This document shows positions 34,780-47,852 of a DNA stretch of 64,000 nucleotides, in pieces. Under the pieces are notes generated by a model. That model was not told the DNA's origin. It ran no database searches and saw only the letters and a list, made by a program, of their open reading frames with translations. Position numbers and translations under genes: made by a program. The first letter of the stretch is position 1. Each line of letters starts with the position of its first letter. This DNA is from Carallia brachiata. Taxonomy: Eukaryota; Streptophyta; Magnoliopsida; Malpighiales; Rhizophoraceae. Location: NCBI GenBank assembly GCA_021464245.1, contig JADCRB010000010.1, forward strand, positions 467,001-531,000, written 5' to 3'.

Positions 34780-35640
34780 GTGTTGGAGTCCAATAATTTG
34801 TGCGATAGGCTCATAACGCTTTAGGAACTCTATCATGCCAGTCGCTTTTGAATTTAGAGACTACCTTTTGTAGTAAATTGCACAAAGTGTTGTTAAATGC
34901 TTCAGTTAAGTCGTTAGTTGAGGCATTATACATTGAAGATTTGTATTCTTGAACTTGAACTTTTCACAGAGCTTATCCATCAAATTGTTATAGAATTGCT
35001 TGCTGTTATCAGTGATGATGAACTGAGGAACTTCGTAGCGATAGATCAAATAAGTCCAGATGAAATTGACAACATGCTCTTGTTTTATTTTTCTAAGTGG
35101 AATAGTTTCGGTCCATTTTGAGAAATAATCTGTTGCTGCAAAAATACAAAGGTAACCTAAGGATGATTTCGGCAAACGTCCCACTAAATTGAGTTCCCAA
35201 GCTTCAAAGGGCAAAGACGAAACAGTTGGATGTAGCGGCTCTGGTAGTTGATATATGTAATTTGCACGAAACTAGCAAGGTTGACAAGTTTTGGTAAATT
35301 CCAATGCATCACGTACCATAGTTGGTCAATAGTATCCCATCCTTCTGAGTTGAAAGTGCAACTTAGGTCCTGATTGATGTTCACTATAGACGTCGAAATG
35401 TGCTACCTCAAGAGCTTGTTTTGCCTCTTCATTGCCCAAACAACGAAGTAATACTCTACCCAAAGACCTTCGATACAAAACGTCTTTGAGACATATAAAT
35501 CGACGAGCTCGACGCTGAATTTTTATCTTATGATGACGATTTTTAGGTAGTTTTCCGTGCAATAGATACTCAATGATTGGTTGATGCCAATCATAGGCTT
35601 TAGTAAGACGTACAGAGACAGCGTTAGTTGCTCTACCTTC
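34780..35640 (-). pseudogene. Gypsy integrase, degraded
   Basis: On the minus strand the zinc-binding N-terminus (near 35500-35300; LYRRSLGRVLLRCL, EVAHFDVYSEHQSG) is followed after a frameshift by the catalytic core. The core shows PFEAWELNLVGRLP, ATDYFSKWTETIPL and then IITDNSKQFYN near 35010. These correspond to the first two acidic positions of the DDE site. Stops lie between the pieces. Confidence 0.85.
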
Positions 35641-35739
35641 TTCATCATCATTTTATGGCACAATCCACTTCTGACACACAGTAACCATTGTAGCTTGGAT
35701 TTTTGACTTTTTGAGAGAGGTAGCCATGTTAGCTAACTT

Positions 35740-35960
35740 GTCTGCCTAAGTGTTTTCTCGACAAGGAACATGTTCTAAGGTGATGCTTTCAAATTCAGCC
35801 ATTAACTGTCGAGCGCATCGATAGTAAGGTGTAAGGGCTTCTTTCTTCACATCATACAACCCGATAAGTTGATTGATGATGAGTTGAGAATCTCCATAAA
35901 CTTCTATTGTTGGAATCTTCATATCAATAGCCATTTGGAAACTAATGATTAACACTTGGT
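35740..35960 (-). pseudogene. Second (archaeal-type) RNase H module of the Gypsy element
   Basis: Minus-strand frame with IEVYGDSQLIINQL, a GDS-L active-site block, and later LEHVPCREN. This is the second RNase H that Tat-lineage elements carry between RT-RNase H and integrase. No complete catalytic set survives in one frame. Confidence 0.75.
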
Positions 35961-36124
35961 AGTTAGCGACATTATTTGAGCATAACTCGTTGAGGATGAT
36001 AGCATATGGTAGTATTTGTCGTTAATGAGTAACGAATATTATGCCAACACAAGCACCGTTATGCCTTACTGCACCATCGAAGAATATCATCCATATTGGC
36101 AATATCTCGATGTAAAAGACTTCT

Positions 36125-36600
36125 TTATCTAAAAGATTATCTGTAAATTTTCAATCAGACGGGAAAGAATGATCTGCAAGAAATATGCTAAAACTTTCCC
36201 TTTGACTATTTTCTGTGACACGTAGATAATGTCATAGTTTTGCAATATTACTGTCCACTTAGTAAGTCGTCCTGATAAGACTGACCTAGACAAGATGCAC
36301 TTGATAGGATTAACTCTAGTAACAAGGCGGATCGTGTGAGCTTGCATGTAGTGTTTCAGCTTAGTAATGATAAAAAAGAGTGCTAGACATGTCTTTTTGA
36401 TGGGTGAGTAATTCAATTCTGGATCGTTCAATGTTCTGCTCAAGTAGTATAAAGCAACTTCATTTCTTTACTCATTCTCTTATGTAAGTAGAGCCCCTAA
36501 AGATCTTTCCTATGCAGCAATATAGAGAATCAACGGCTTCTCTTGAATTGGAGTACTTAAGACTAATGAATTGGAAAGATACTTCTTTATACTTTCAAAG
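36125..36600 (-). pseudogene. Ty3-type RNase H domain of the Gypsy element
   Basis: Minus-strand residues SRTLNDPELNYSPIKKTCLA, then LKHYMQAHTIRLVTRVNPIK and GRLTKWTVILQNYDI. These match the canonical Gypsy RNase H pattern of SR-L-AE-NY--E---LA followed by the hybrid-binding segment. Interrupted by stops. Confidence 0.85.
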
Positions 36601-36719
36601 GCTTTGCTATAAGCTTCGTTTCACTCAAAGTTTACATCTTTTTTATCAACCGATGAAATGGTTGACACCTCCCAGTTAAATTGGAGATGAAACGATGAAT
36701 GTAAGCCAATTTTTTTTAT

Positions 36720-37330
36720 AGACTCCACAACTTGTGAAGATTTTTAGGTTTAGGCATCTTTTAAATTACCTCAAACTTTGATTGATCAACTTTAATGCCA
36801 CGATGATGTACCACAAATCCAAAAAACTTTTTTAATATGACACCAAATGCACACTTGAGAGGGTTCATTTTGAGCTAATGCTTGTGAAGCCTTTCAAGCA
36901 CTACTTTGAGGTCCTCAAGATGATCTTTGTACTCCTTTGTTTTTACCACCAAGTCATCGACATAGCATTTTATAATTTTGTTAAGCATTTCGTCGAAAAT
37001 TTTTTACATGGTATGCTAATAAACGACACTAGCATTCTATAGCCCAAATGACATGACTTTGTAGTAGTATATTTCTTTGGGTGTGCAGAATGCCGTCAAT
37101 TCCTCATCTTTTAGTGTCATTCTAATTGGGTTATAACTTGAAGAGCCATCCATGAAGGATAATGCCTTATGGTCAGTAGTTGCATCGGCCATGATTTTCG
37201 TTATGGGCAAGGAAAGTCATCCTTTGGGTAGGCCGATTGAGGTATCTAAAGTCGACACAAACTCTTAGCTACCCATTCTTCTTTCTCACTAAGACTATAT
37301 TTGCTATCTATTTTGGGCATGTGACTTCTC
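36720..37330 (-). pseudogene. Reverse transcriptase domain of the Gypsy element
   Basis: On the minus strand SFMDGSSSYNPIRM (near 37160) is followed by EELTAFCTPKEIYYYKVMSF, then KCYVDDLVVKTK (near 36970-36940) with the catalytic YVDD intact, and LKMNPLKCAFGVILKKFFGF. Several stops and frameshifts separate these blocks. Upstream, TLDTSIGLPKG near 37250 corresponds to the RT N-terminus. Confidence 0.9.
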
Positions 37331-38329
37331 AGATAAAACCAACACTGATCAACTTGTTGACCTCTTCCTCAATTTGTGGAATATGTTCTTGGCGAAACCG
37401 TCGTTGTGGTTACTTGACTAGACAAGCACCCTTTTTTACTACTAGACGGTGCATTGCTATCTTCGGGTTAAGTCTAGATATTGACTTAATACGTGGATGT
37501 ATTCCTGCTCTTCTTCTAGTGTGAGTGAGGCACTTACAAATGTAGCTCTAGGATCTTCTAGGAAATCAAGATTGACTTTCTTGAGTTCATCAACGATGGC
37601 TTGGCTGCATTTTCGAGTTTTAGAGGACCCTTTTTTATTCCACCGTCTGATGTGTCAGACTCAGCCTCCTCACTAATTATGACTTGAAATATAGAGGACT
37701 TAACTTCCTCTTCTTCACCTGACTGGGCAGACCCTCTCTTACTTGTTGGTGAAGGTGATGGCACATGCATCAGTTGATCAGTTTTAGCTCTTCAACGTGA
37801 TCCGGGCAGGCGACTTTTCCTGATAGCCTAGGCTGGGTTGAGACTTTGAAGATTGAGCAATAGTGCCATGCATGCATTCAGTTGGTAGCGTACCCGTTGT
37901 ATTTGGGTTTGAGAAGTCATAGCTCGCCTCAGCAAAGAGCCTGTATGTGTTAGAATCAAATCATTTAATTGTTCTTTTTTCTATAAGCGAGCCAAACATA
38001 ATTACCCTAGTGAGTGGTCTAACAAAACCTTTCTGTGGTTTTAAAGTCAAAACTAGGTCAATCTTTGGTATTGGTAGGATGTGTGTTTCCTTCAAATTGT
38101 GACGTTCTTTTGTCTGGGGCTGACTTTGTCCTTCTTTTTACCTAAGATCAACACAATAAGAGAAAGGAGGTTGATTTGCTTGACTTTACGACTTTGGCAC
38201 ATAACATAGGAAGACGTGGTCTCTTGTGATGGAAGTTTAGTAAGCTATCACGGCTTTGCGTCTATTAGAGTTTGGGAGTAAGCATTAGAAGAGTCTTGGG
38301 CTACTTCAACATTCTTGAAGTTGCCTCAA

Positions 38330-38800
38330 ATCGAGGAAATTTTTGAAGAAATAATTTCAGGATTGTCTAACTCAGTGTAAAAGATGCGTCCACATTTCAA
38401 ATGTGATTCAACATCATCAAGCGACTTTAATTCAGCATTGACTTTGTGAACGTCATCCTTGTAGTTCTTGAAACATTGATACAAACTTGAAAGCACAACT
38501 CCATTTCTGTGAATCTATGGATGACTAAGTAGTATATTATATGTGGTACGTGCATCGATCACGTGGAATAGAGTGCTGGAAGTGAGGTCACTGACGGTCA
38601 GATCTAGGCGAATCATTCCAATTGTTTTCTATCCTCCTTGATTGAAGTTATGAATCATTAAGTGGCTTTTCGATAATTCATTAATGCTGATGTCGAGCTA
38701 TTTCATGGTTGATTTTGGAATGATATTAACTACCGAGCCAATGTTAATAAGGATACAGCGAACCTTCTGCTCTCTTACATATCTTGACATGTAGAGTGGT
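38330..38800 (-). pseudogene. Aspartic protease domain of the Gypsy element
   Basis: Minus-strand reading gives ILINIGSVVNIIPKSTM, where an active element has Asp-Gly-Gly-Ser or similar; the catalytic Asp is replaced by Asn here. Further on are DLTVSDLTSSTLFHVIDART and YNILLSHPWIH, the usual protease C-terminal blocks. The domain is inactive by this reading. Confidence 0.75.
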
Positions 38801-40620
38801 CGATTGTGGGCTTGGAACCTAACAAAAGATCTTCATCTAAGAATAAGATTGCAGAGTAGCATGTGACGTGATTTTGGACCGTCTGATCATCTGTTGAATT
38901 GGAATCACTTGAAGACAGAGGTCCTGTTAAGGTATTAACAATCTTGCTGACTCGGTTCCGCCAAACTTCGAATGATTGCAACCCTAAAAACAGTTGAGGG
39001 TTAGCGAGAAGGTTTTGAAGAGCTTCAAATACCTTTTCTATTATCGATTTTTCGTCGTTGTGTTGTTCCTCCTTACAGGGTGTCGTTTCTTCTGATGGGC
39101 TTGAAGAAATAGTGGTTTGGTTGGTCGAGGTTACATCTTCTTAGTCCAAGATGATTTTATTTTGATTTTTGAGTTTTATGATCAGTTCCTTCAAGACGAA
39201 ACATTTCTCAGTTGGATGGCTGACTATGCGATATTACTTGTAGAATTTTGGATCATTGACTGATCTTTCTCATTGGGTCATTTGAACTCCTAGAGTTCGA
39301 TCAGCTTTACTTCCAAAAGTTGGTAAAGAATATTTGGGACATAAGAGTTAGGAAATGAATATTTCTTCTATTTCAGTTCCCGCAATGTCACTTTTTGCCT
39401 TTCCTATTGTTTGAGCCAATTTGTTGGTGTTGGAGTGCTCTCATTTGCTTTAGCTCGCACTTTTACTAGTAAAGTATTGACAGTTATCACTTACTTACCT
39501 TTTTCCAAGCTGTTAGAATTTTTAACTTCCATTCTGCCCCCATGTTAGTTGAGTTGGACGAGAACCGTGCCCCTAAAAATCTGGATGCTTATCTCCATGT
39601 CATGTGCGCGAGTTGCCAGTTTCTCAAAGTTCGAGGATTAATGCCCTGCAAGATGTATAATAACTCCCAATATATCCCCTAAATGCACATTTTCACAATA
39701 GAGATTTCGGTCAGACGATCTTTACAATCTAGACTGAGAGCACGTCATCTATTTATATATTCAACAACGGGCTCTTATTTTCTTTGTTTGGTGCTAATAA
39801 GTTCTATCATGCTTACTGTTCTTGGAGTACTGAAAAATTTGTTGAGAAACTCACGTTGTAGCAGTTCCTAACTGTCAATTGATTCTAGTTCAAGATTTAT
39901 GAACCAAATTGACGGTATCCTTGAGTGAACAAATGAACTATTTTACCAAGAGATTTTCGTAAGTTCTTACGTTGTTAAAGGTCTTGCCAAAGTGAGCAAT
40001 ATGCTGTTTAGAATTACTTGTCTATTGAATTGTTGAAATTTTGGTGGTTGGTAACCCAAATGCATGTTGAGGTTTTCAATCCACTTAGTGTACGGTTTGA
40101 CGTATATTTGAGATCATTAGAATGGATGCATTTTGTTGTAGGCGGATTGTATTGGTTATTATATTCTGCAATTGTTGGACAAATAATAAAACTACAAAAT
40201 TTAAAAGTGACAGCTGCGTGGAACCACTTGATTGTTTTTCTATAGTGAAGACATCAGCTGGCATTGCTTCTGAAGTGAAACCTAGTAGCTATGATTGTTC
40301 TTCGCAGGTCTCAGGATCAATTTGGATTGGGGTCTTTCTTTTGAGATTAATAATCTGTTGATCTTTTTCCTTGAAAACTCTAACTAGCTGTGTAATTTTG
40401 CTCTCCAATTCTGTAATTTTTGTGCTGATTGTATTTATCATTGTAACTGCAATGACATCGGTGTTGGCAGACGATGTTCCATAGAGACTGAAGTGGAGGG
40501 CTTTTCTGATTCCTTCATGCTTGTTTTTGTAGCATTGGTCGGTTTCTAATGTTGTGCAAGCTTTGTCACATTGCTTTCAACTTCGATCAGAGTGAGTGAT
40601 TGACTTCCCCATTTGGCGAG
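38800..40620 (-). pseudogene. gag region of the Gypsy element
   Basis: Minus-strand fragments across frames resemble retrotransposon gag. Near 39230-39150 the sequence reads YRIVSHPTEKCFVLKELIIK, the Tat-type motif just before protease. An Asp/Glu/Ser-rich linker follows. Further right (39600-40240) stops are too frequent to define the domain, so the start is a guess. Confidence 0.65.
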
Positions 40621-40779
40621 AGAGTTGGGAGAGAGATTTTGTTGTTATGTAGACTGCAAATTCTCTATTTCGATATTTTGCTGTGTTTGGACGGTGAGAA
40701 ATCGTGTCTATCTGCGAGTTTCTAGACCTACTTACCAAGTAAAGTAATCAATGTAGGCAATGAAGCAATTACTTTCTTG

Positions 40780-40985
40780 CTAGTAGAAGCAGTCTTTCTC
40801 TTCTTTTATGCCATTGGTGTGTTGGATTCCTACTAAATTTTTTTTTCTAGTTTTTTTTTCTTCTTTTTCGTCTTTTTGACTATTTTTTGTCCTTTTTCTG
40901 TTGGACTTTCTTTTTCTTCTTTTTTTTTTATTTTTTTTTCGTTTTTTATTTTTTATTTGACTTTTTTTTAAAGAGCACAAAATGG
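40780..40985 (-). repeat. T/C-rich low-complexity tract in the Gypsy leader
   Basis: Plus strand is nearly all T and C (TTTTTCTTCTTTTT-like); on the minus strand it would encode a Lys/Arg run. I read it as a low-complexity expansion between the 5' LTR and gag, not a gene. Confidence 0.7.
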
Positions 40986-41018
40986 AAGGTAAAGAAGTCC
41001 CAGCATGCGTGCAAAAAA

Positions 41019-41695
41019 TTTATAAGCAACAGTAAGTTTCAAACTTTAAACAATTAGATTTCGAAAATACAAATATAAGTTACAAATGAGAATTTTGAAT
41101 TTTCGTGGGGTCGAGCTTTATATAGATCTTCCAATTAATACTCCTTTATGATTTCGTCAATGACTACGTAGGTTTGATCTTAAACGAAAATGAACGAATT
41201 TTGCTCTTAAACTGAAGAAATAAATTTCTAAGAATGACCGAGACTTGATCTCAGGTAGATTATGTAGTTCCGGTGAGGGCCGTAGAGGTTTGACTCATGT
41301 GATGGCCGTAGAGGCTTAATCTCACTCAGATATTTAAAATTTTAATATTTTAAATTTTTTTACCTGAAAGATCCACTTCAGTAGTATCTGAAGAGTATAC
41401 ACTCAAAATATTGAAAGAAGAGGAGGAAAAGAACAAAATTTTAGAAATAGAGAATTTTACTTTACTTGAGATGGATTGCAAGAATTTAGGGAGTGCCTAT
41501 ATATAAGATTTTGGGAGATGAATAAGACCAAAATTGCATGAGTTGAATCTTATATGTTAATGGCCTTCTTAGGTAGTTGGTTTTTGACGTTTTACATGAC
41601 CACCAATCAAATGAAAATTAAAATTTTCATATGATTCATCATGTAGGGTCATTTCTTTTAAATTTTTTTTTCCTTTTTTTTTTCTCCTGTTTACA
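41019..41695 (-). repeat. 5' LTR of the Gypsy element
   Basis: Pairs with 31650-32268. It carries an internal duplication of about 27 bp around GGCCGTAGAGGTTTGAC (about 41279-41325) and a small insertion near 41115-41145 that the other LTR lacks. Its plus-strand left end has lost the TG expected opposite CA. Confidence 0.85.
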
Positions 41696-44600
41696 GGATG
41701 ACTTTGAGATTAGGTTCTTGACTGCTTAAAGACACAATTAGAATTACTACTTAACTCACTACACGTATACAATAATATCATTTGGTAGAATTTCAATAAA
41801 CACTCAAAATTTGAACGAACAAAAATTTCTTATTGCATCCCTTGAAAGTTTTGACTCACATTGCGTAGTCGTATTATTTCGAATTCACAACAGTTGCCTA
41901 GCCTGAATTGTTTGTGATTTTAACAAAACGCTCCAAATTTTGTTTTGAGTGTTTGTCCCTTTGCAAGGCCAACTAAAGTAATATATACATTGGCATGTGA
42001 ACCATCTTACTATCCTGGAATGGCTCATAATGCTTCATGATGAACAGAAACTGATTCCCCACCAACATACACACTCACACACTTCTCCTCTCCACCTCCA
42101 ATTCTCCATCCGCATGCATGAGAGCATCCCTGCATATATATGATAAAGTTGCTCTGCCAAGTTGAAGGAACAGAACAAATTACACATGCAATTGACCGGT
42201 GAGCAACGGTAAAAATTGTGCGTTTTGACATCACTTCTGCGGAACCTTTCTCCTCAGGTTTTCAACGTCTACATTGTAGGAAAATGTGATCAACTGCGTC
42301 CTGTATTGAGGGGGTCCATTTTGAGCACATTTCCCATTGGTCCCTCTCTTGTAAAAGACAACAAGGTGCAATCAGTCAGTGAGAAGATTCGTTTGCACTT
42401 TTCTCTTTGTTTCATTAGTTTTCTAAGGACCAAAGAAGCATGTGCATAATTGATACTAGAGTTATTTTTAGGATTGAGGGTCTTAAAACAGAGTTTCAGT
42501 TAGAGTTAATTAATTAGAGAAAAAATACATGTAAGTGTTAAACATGTTGAAGAAGATAGGAGAGGCAAAAGAAAGACTAAACAACAAAAAAAAAAAAACG
42601 ACTTAATGCCAAATATAATTGCAATCAGACCATGGCTGGCTTCAATGATTCAATCAGACCATGTGGTTTCCAGATATCAGACAAACGCTGTCATCGTTTC
42701 TTGGCGAATTGCAGCGTTGTTTCTTTGTAGAAGGATTGGGACTCCTCAATTAGAAGGGCCCATTTAGAACGATAAGGGGGCCGAAGTTAAGTGTCAGCTT
42801 CATTTTCGCTGGGTGAATATCATGTATCCTGCTTCTGACGAGAGCTTTTCAACAGCCTGGACTGTCGAGCACTATCTGGTTAAAGAAATGATTTAGATGT
42901 TTGAGGGCCCACTTGTTTGATAATCGTTTTGCAACTGAATGGTCTATCCTATTCTTTTCATTGGAGCGCTAGGTTAAAATGAAGCATTTGTCTTTTCATA
43001 ATTTAAGAGTACAACGAAAGACTTTAAATGAGTAATAATATATTATACAGTTTTATTTGATAATATTTAACAATTTATTTATTTTTTATTTTTTTTATAA
43101 ATTCAATCATTTAACAACTCATATTATTTTATTATTATTTTAAAATTATCCAAATAAAGCAACTACATTTCTTTTTTCAAGATTTAATGACAACCACCAC
43201 GCTTGAAAGAAATGTTCGTAAAATTGGTACTCCAGTAGGCACTCATGCACATGTTTCACGGCTTTTTATCTTGTAATTCGCTCTTCAAATTTTCCTGCTC
43301 AATGCAGTTCCCTAGTCTTGCAAAGTTCAATCGAACCACCGCCATCCAACATACAGGAGAAAATTAACTTACATGTGATGAGTAGCTTATATTTATTATT
43401 ACTATTATTATTATGATTTTTCGGTAAGAGGGACGGATAACTCCCGGCTATATAACTACAGAACGGAGGAAACAAACCCCCACAGTATCATCTATCAAAA
43501 TTTGCAAGTCCCCCTGTTGTGGTTGTTCTAAAGTCCTGAAGCCAAAAGGCTGGGACAAAGCAAAGGAGGCCAGCCAATAGCAACTCTATTAGATTCCCTG
43601 TATGTATGCTGCATTTTCACTCCCCAACTCCTCTCCTACAACTCTTAAAATAGCTTATGTTGATGCATGATACATCATTTTTTTTTAAATTTTTTGTTAC
43701 AAAAATAAGAAATAAGGATGGTACCCTACAACTGGGTGCACTGTAAGGTGGATTTAACCGCTACACTGAACTACGAGGAAGCAAGTATCGTGCTGCCTAG
43801 TCAAGGTCACTGAAAATATGACTCACGATTGTAGCCTAGGTGATGGTACCTTGAAGGCTTGGACGCTAGTCCATTTCAAGAGGCCAAGAAAATAGACCTA
43901 GGTGGCTTTATGTCTGGGCCAAGAGGGCAATCCGCATAGACGTAGCGGCCCTTTCATGAAGGCTTATAATAGCAATTGGACCTCGCTTGGTTACAAAGAT
44001 GGTTTAATGTATTTTATAAATATTATTATAAGAAAAGGATAAAAAATATATTACATATTATTATATAACTTTGACCCAAAAAAATATGTATATTATTAAG
44101 AACTGATGTAATTTGTATTTGGTTCAACTTGATCTGCCATTTGCCCATTTCTTGTGCCATTTTCAGACAAAATTTCTTGCAGATTATAACCATTCGCTTG
44201 TCAGCTCAATTACTCATTAATCCCAACCCTCACCAATGTAAATCACCCAATGCGACTACTCCAGCGGAAGTGTTTCTTTTTGCCGTGTACAATCTGTCAT
44301 TTGGTATTATTATTAAATTTATTTACAGAAAAAAAATTATTTTAGTAATTAAAAATTTAGACATTTGCAGTGTTCATTTTCTTGGTTGGTTTAATAGATT
44401 AAAAAACAAAGGCAAAAAAAAAAAAAAAAAGATTATGATTACACTTGAATCTACATGGCAATATAAGTCCTACTACAGATCAGTTGCATATTTTTCTTAG
44501 AACAGCTCAAACTGTTTTTAAGCTTTGGTTGGGGTTGTCCCAATAGAAGGATCAATATTAGAATAATGTTTCCAGTTAATGAACATAAATTGGTATTAAG

Positions 44601-45238
44601 TGAAATTTTCAGTATCCAGTTAATGGTGGCGTCGGTTGCCTTTGGCTTTTTCATGTTTTCCAATGTGAGTTGCCGTTTTCGAAACAATAACTTTCTTATG
44701 TACCAAAGAAGATCAGATTTCCTTCTAAATTTCTTGTCAAATTAATAGTAGTATTGGTTGCCTTTCCTTTTTCTTTTTTTTTTTTGAACAAATATTGGTT
44801 GCCTTTCCTATGTATATATTTTTAAGGTTTTGAATATAAGTTAGGATGAAGAAAATTTTACGTGAAGAGAAACAAGTATTTGAGCGATCCTACGACCGTT
44901 TGGGTTGTTATAATGACATGTTGCTCCATGATTTGCATTCTGCACAATATGTTTTTCTTCTTCTTTTTTTTTTTTTTTTTTTTGCCTATTATGAGGCTCA
45001 TTTCCTTTTTAGAATTAGATTCAAAATTTCTTTAATAAAAATTTAAATTTAAATTATCAGAGGATCTCTTAGAAAATATTTCAATAATGATTTTTAGTTA
45101 TTTATTTATCAAAAAAAAATGTTACGAGGATCGTGCACACAAAAGAATTTAGAAGACTTAATGAAATAAATGATGCTTTCTACGCGGATCGTGTTACTAG
45201 GAGAATGACAACACTGGAAGCAGACATAGACTATTTAA
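41696..45238. other. Intergenic, no gene seen
   Basis: Mixed to AT-rich spacer. Blocks with near-normal composition (42000-42450, 42600-42960, 43700-43980) contain no recognisable domain. The 43700-43980 block (GGTACCCTACAACTGGGTGC onward) looks like a fragment of a dispersed repeat, but I cannot name it. Confidence 0.6.
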
Positions 45239-45726
45239 TAATGTGCGTTTGGTATACAAATTAGATAGTACGATATATAATAATATATATTAATATAGTA
45301 TAAGATAAGTTAGATTACTAGCCTATATTATATTTGGATGTCAATAAATAGTATAAAATAATTATCTTATTTAATTCTTAGATGATATGAGATAAAATAA
45401 TACAGTATATCAAAATTCTTTTTTACCCTTAAAAATAATTAATTTACATTTATTATTAATTTTAATATTTTTATTAAAAAGATTAAGATTAAGTAATAAA
45501 ATTAATGTTTATTTTATATATTATTATACATTATATTATTTATAATTTTTCAATTGTGGATGAAAAAGTATTTTTTAAAATTAAGTATTAATTTTATTTA
45601 TACAAATAAATTTTAAAATATTAAAAAAAGAGATTAATGTTTTTTTTAATTTTTTGAGGAAAAATTAAATAAATTTTAAGAGAGAACATTTTTAAATTTA
45701 TATGAAAAAAATGGAAGAATGTGCAC

Positions 45727-45757
<31 letters not shown>

Positions 45758-46105
45758 GGAGAGAGAGAGAGAGAGAGAGGAAGGGAGGAAAGAGGTGGGA
45801 GGGGAGAGAAAAGGAAAAGACAGAGATGAGGAGTGAGAGAGAGAAGTGAAGAGACAAAAGATGAGAGAGAAATGAATTTTTTTAAATTTTATGTTAATTT
45901 TTTTAAAAAATTTAAATTTTATTTTAATTAAGAGAATATTTTAATAAATATATAATTTATTAACACTAGTCCATGATGTGAGATATACTAACTCATAAGA
46001 GTTAGAGAAATAGTAAACTTATATTAAATTATTTTATAATTATCTTATTAACTAACCAAATATAAGTTAAAATGAAATATCTTATCTTATAAAACAACCA
46101 CGTCT
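45239..46105. mobile_element. Probable MITE containing a (GA)n microsatellite
   Basis: Left end TAATGTGCGTTTGGTATAC; right end reverse-complemented AGACGTGGTTGTTTTATAAG; both are followed inward by AT-rich, partly complementary arms (TAGATAGTACGATAT and TAAGATAAGATATTT). A TAA on each side could be the target duplication. Inverted similarity is moderate, so boundaries are tentative. Confidence 0.5.
45725..45790. repeat. (GA)n microsatellite
   Basis: Nearly pure GA run with a few GGG interruptions, followed by purine-rich DNA to about 45870. On the minus strand it creates a Ser/Leu-rich open frame that is not a gene. Confidence 0.95.
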
Positions 46106-46250
46106 TAAGTCTAATCAAGATGCAATGTAAATTTCCTAATTTTGGAGCAGTATATGCTCAGGAAGCTTGACCTCATCTAACCATTCCCTCGTTTCAGGCA
46201 ACCGGCAACAAAACCTTTTCATCTTTTGGAGTTGGCAGCAGGAGAAACCA

Positions 46251-46996
46251 TAATTATTAAACTCGGCTTAGTCCGATCGGTTAGACCGGTGATTCGAGCA
46301 CTAAGTTGGGCATATTCGCGTGAACTGTAACTGGGTCATTTGAATAATAAAAAATTATTTTTTTCACTTTTTATTGTACAAACAATAAAAATAATATTTT
46401 TTAATGATGAACAATGGTGAAACAGTAAAAAAATTATAATTTTTTTCACTTTTTACTGTGTAAATAGTAAAAATAATATATTTTTTTAATGATAAACAGT
46501 GTTCAAACAGTAAAAATTATAATTTTTTTTATTTTTTATTATTTGAACAATAATATTTATATAATATTTACACACTAAAATTTATTTTTTTTAACTTTTT
46601 ATTGTGTGAATGATAAAAATAATATTTTCATAATACTAAACAGTATTACACAATATTTTTTTTTACAGTTTAATAATTTTTTACTTTTTATAATCTATTT
46701 TTTTGTATGCAATAATTTAATATTATTTATATATCAAATAATATGTTACAATTGACTTTAAAAAATAATTTAAAAGAATTTTTATCAAAATTTTGATTAA
46801 TATAAACTACTTTTTAATTTGTGAAAATATAGTTATTGTGTTAAATTGTACAAAAAATTTATATATATTATTTGATATATTTATTTTTTTAATAATTAAT
46901 GACTCATTGATTGAACCAATGACTAATTAGTTGAACTAATAACTCATTGATCCAATCTTCTGACTGGATCAATGTCTAAGTCGATTTTAATAATTA
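46251..46996. mobile_element. MITE with internal tandem repeats
   Basis: Left end TAATTATTAAACTCGGCTTA and right end reverse-complemented TAATTATTAAAATCGACTTA are inverted repeats. Inside, a unit of about 80-110 bp with TTTCACTTTTTATTGT, AACAATAAAAATAATA and AACAGT blocks is repeated three to four times (about 46349-46670). Non-coding; superfamily uncertain. Confidence 0.65.
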
Positions 46997-47852
46997 AGGG
47001 AGAAACTATGAAAGTATGAGTGAGAGATTGAACTGCTGCCGACATAGTTGAGGCCACGCACTGACATTAAAACTTTGAGTATTTTGGCGAAATCATAAAA
47101 AGAATATGCCAAAGTTATGCTTTTTTTTTTTTTTTTTTTCTGTGAAGTTACTCCAAATGTTCGAACTTCGTGGAGGAGTTTGCCACCTTTGTCTAGTCAG
47201 TGGGCCGGGTTTTCAATTACTGTTCTGCCAATATCATGTCCATTGGGAGGTCCAAAATTTAGAACGAAGTACCGGATGTATATCCATTTGCCGAGGCATA
47301 AAAAAATTTATATGTTAGTATATAGAAACGAAACTGGAAAAGAAATTTAGTTTTTTTTTTTAACTTTATGATATAATAATTTCTCATAAATTGGTAAATT
47401 AAAAATATTAAAATATTTTATAATTATCAAAATTTTATTACAATTAAACTTATAATTCCATAAACCAATTAATAGAAATTAATTATAATCAAATAAAGGT
47501 TCTATTGATTTACATACTACATTGACTCTAATTAAATCTTTATAATTACAAAATTTTATAATAAAAATAGAATAAAAAATTATTCTCGAATTTTTATTTT
47601 TACAAAAGAAAAAAAATTAAGAAAATCTCTTAAATTTACCTGTAGAAAAAAAAAGAACTATGTTAAAGAGAGGAGAAGAGAAAAAACTACTCCCAAATTT
47701 TTTTTCCTAAAAAAAATTAATACTCAATTTTAGAATGTTTATAAAATAGTTTGAAAATTTCTAAAAAAATTAATACTCAATATTAGAATATCTTTTTGTT
47801 TTCTTTTTAAATAAAATGAAAAAAAAATTAATTTTTCATAAATATCATTAAA

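Larger units (their letters stand above)
31650..41695 (-). mobile_element. Old Ty3/Gypsy retrotransposon, Tat-like lineage
   Basis: About 10 kb bounded by two diverged direct repeats: LTRs at 31650-32268 and 41019-41695. Shared blocks include GATATTTAAAATTTTAATATTTT, GATGGATTGCAAGA and TCATGTAGGGTCATTT, and both end GTTTACA in plus orientation. Coding domains lie on the minus strand in the order gag, protease, reverse transcriptase, RNase H, second RNase H, integrase, then about 2.5 kb of non-coding DNA before the 3' LTR (31650-32268). Two RNase H modules and this layout fit the Tat branch. Stop codons and frameshifts pervade all domains and the LTRs differ by many substitutions and indels, so insertion is ancient. 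Neither a clean 5-bp target duplication nor a convincing primer site is visible. Confidence 0.9.

Noticed and set aside
40780..40980. Lys/Arg-rich open frame
   Set aside because: Low-complexity T/C tract inside the Gypsy leader; no protein-like diversity.
45621..45857. Minus-strand Ser/Leu-rich open frame
   Set aside because: Produced by the (GA)n microsatellite.
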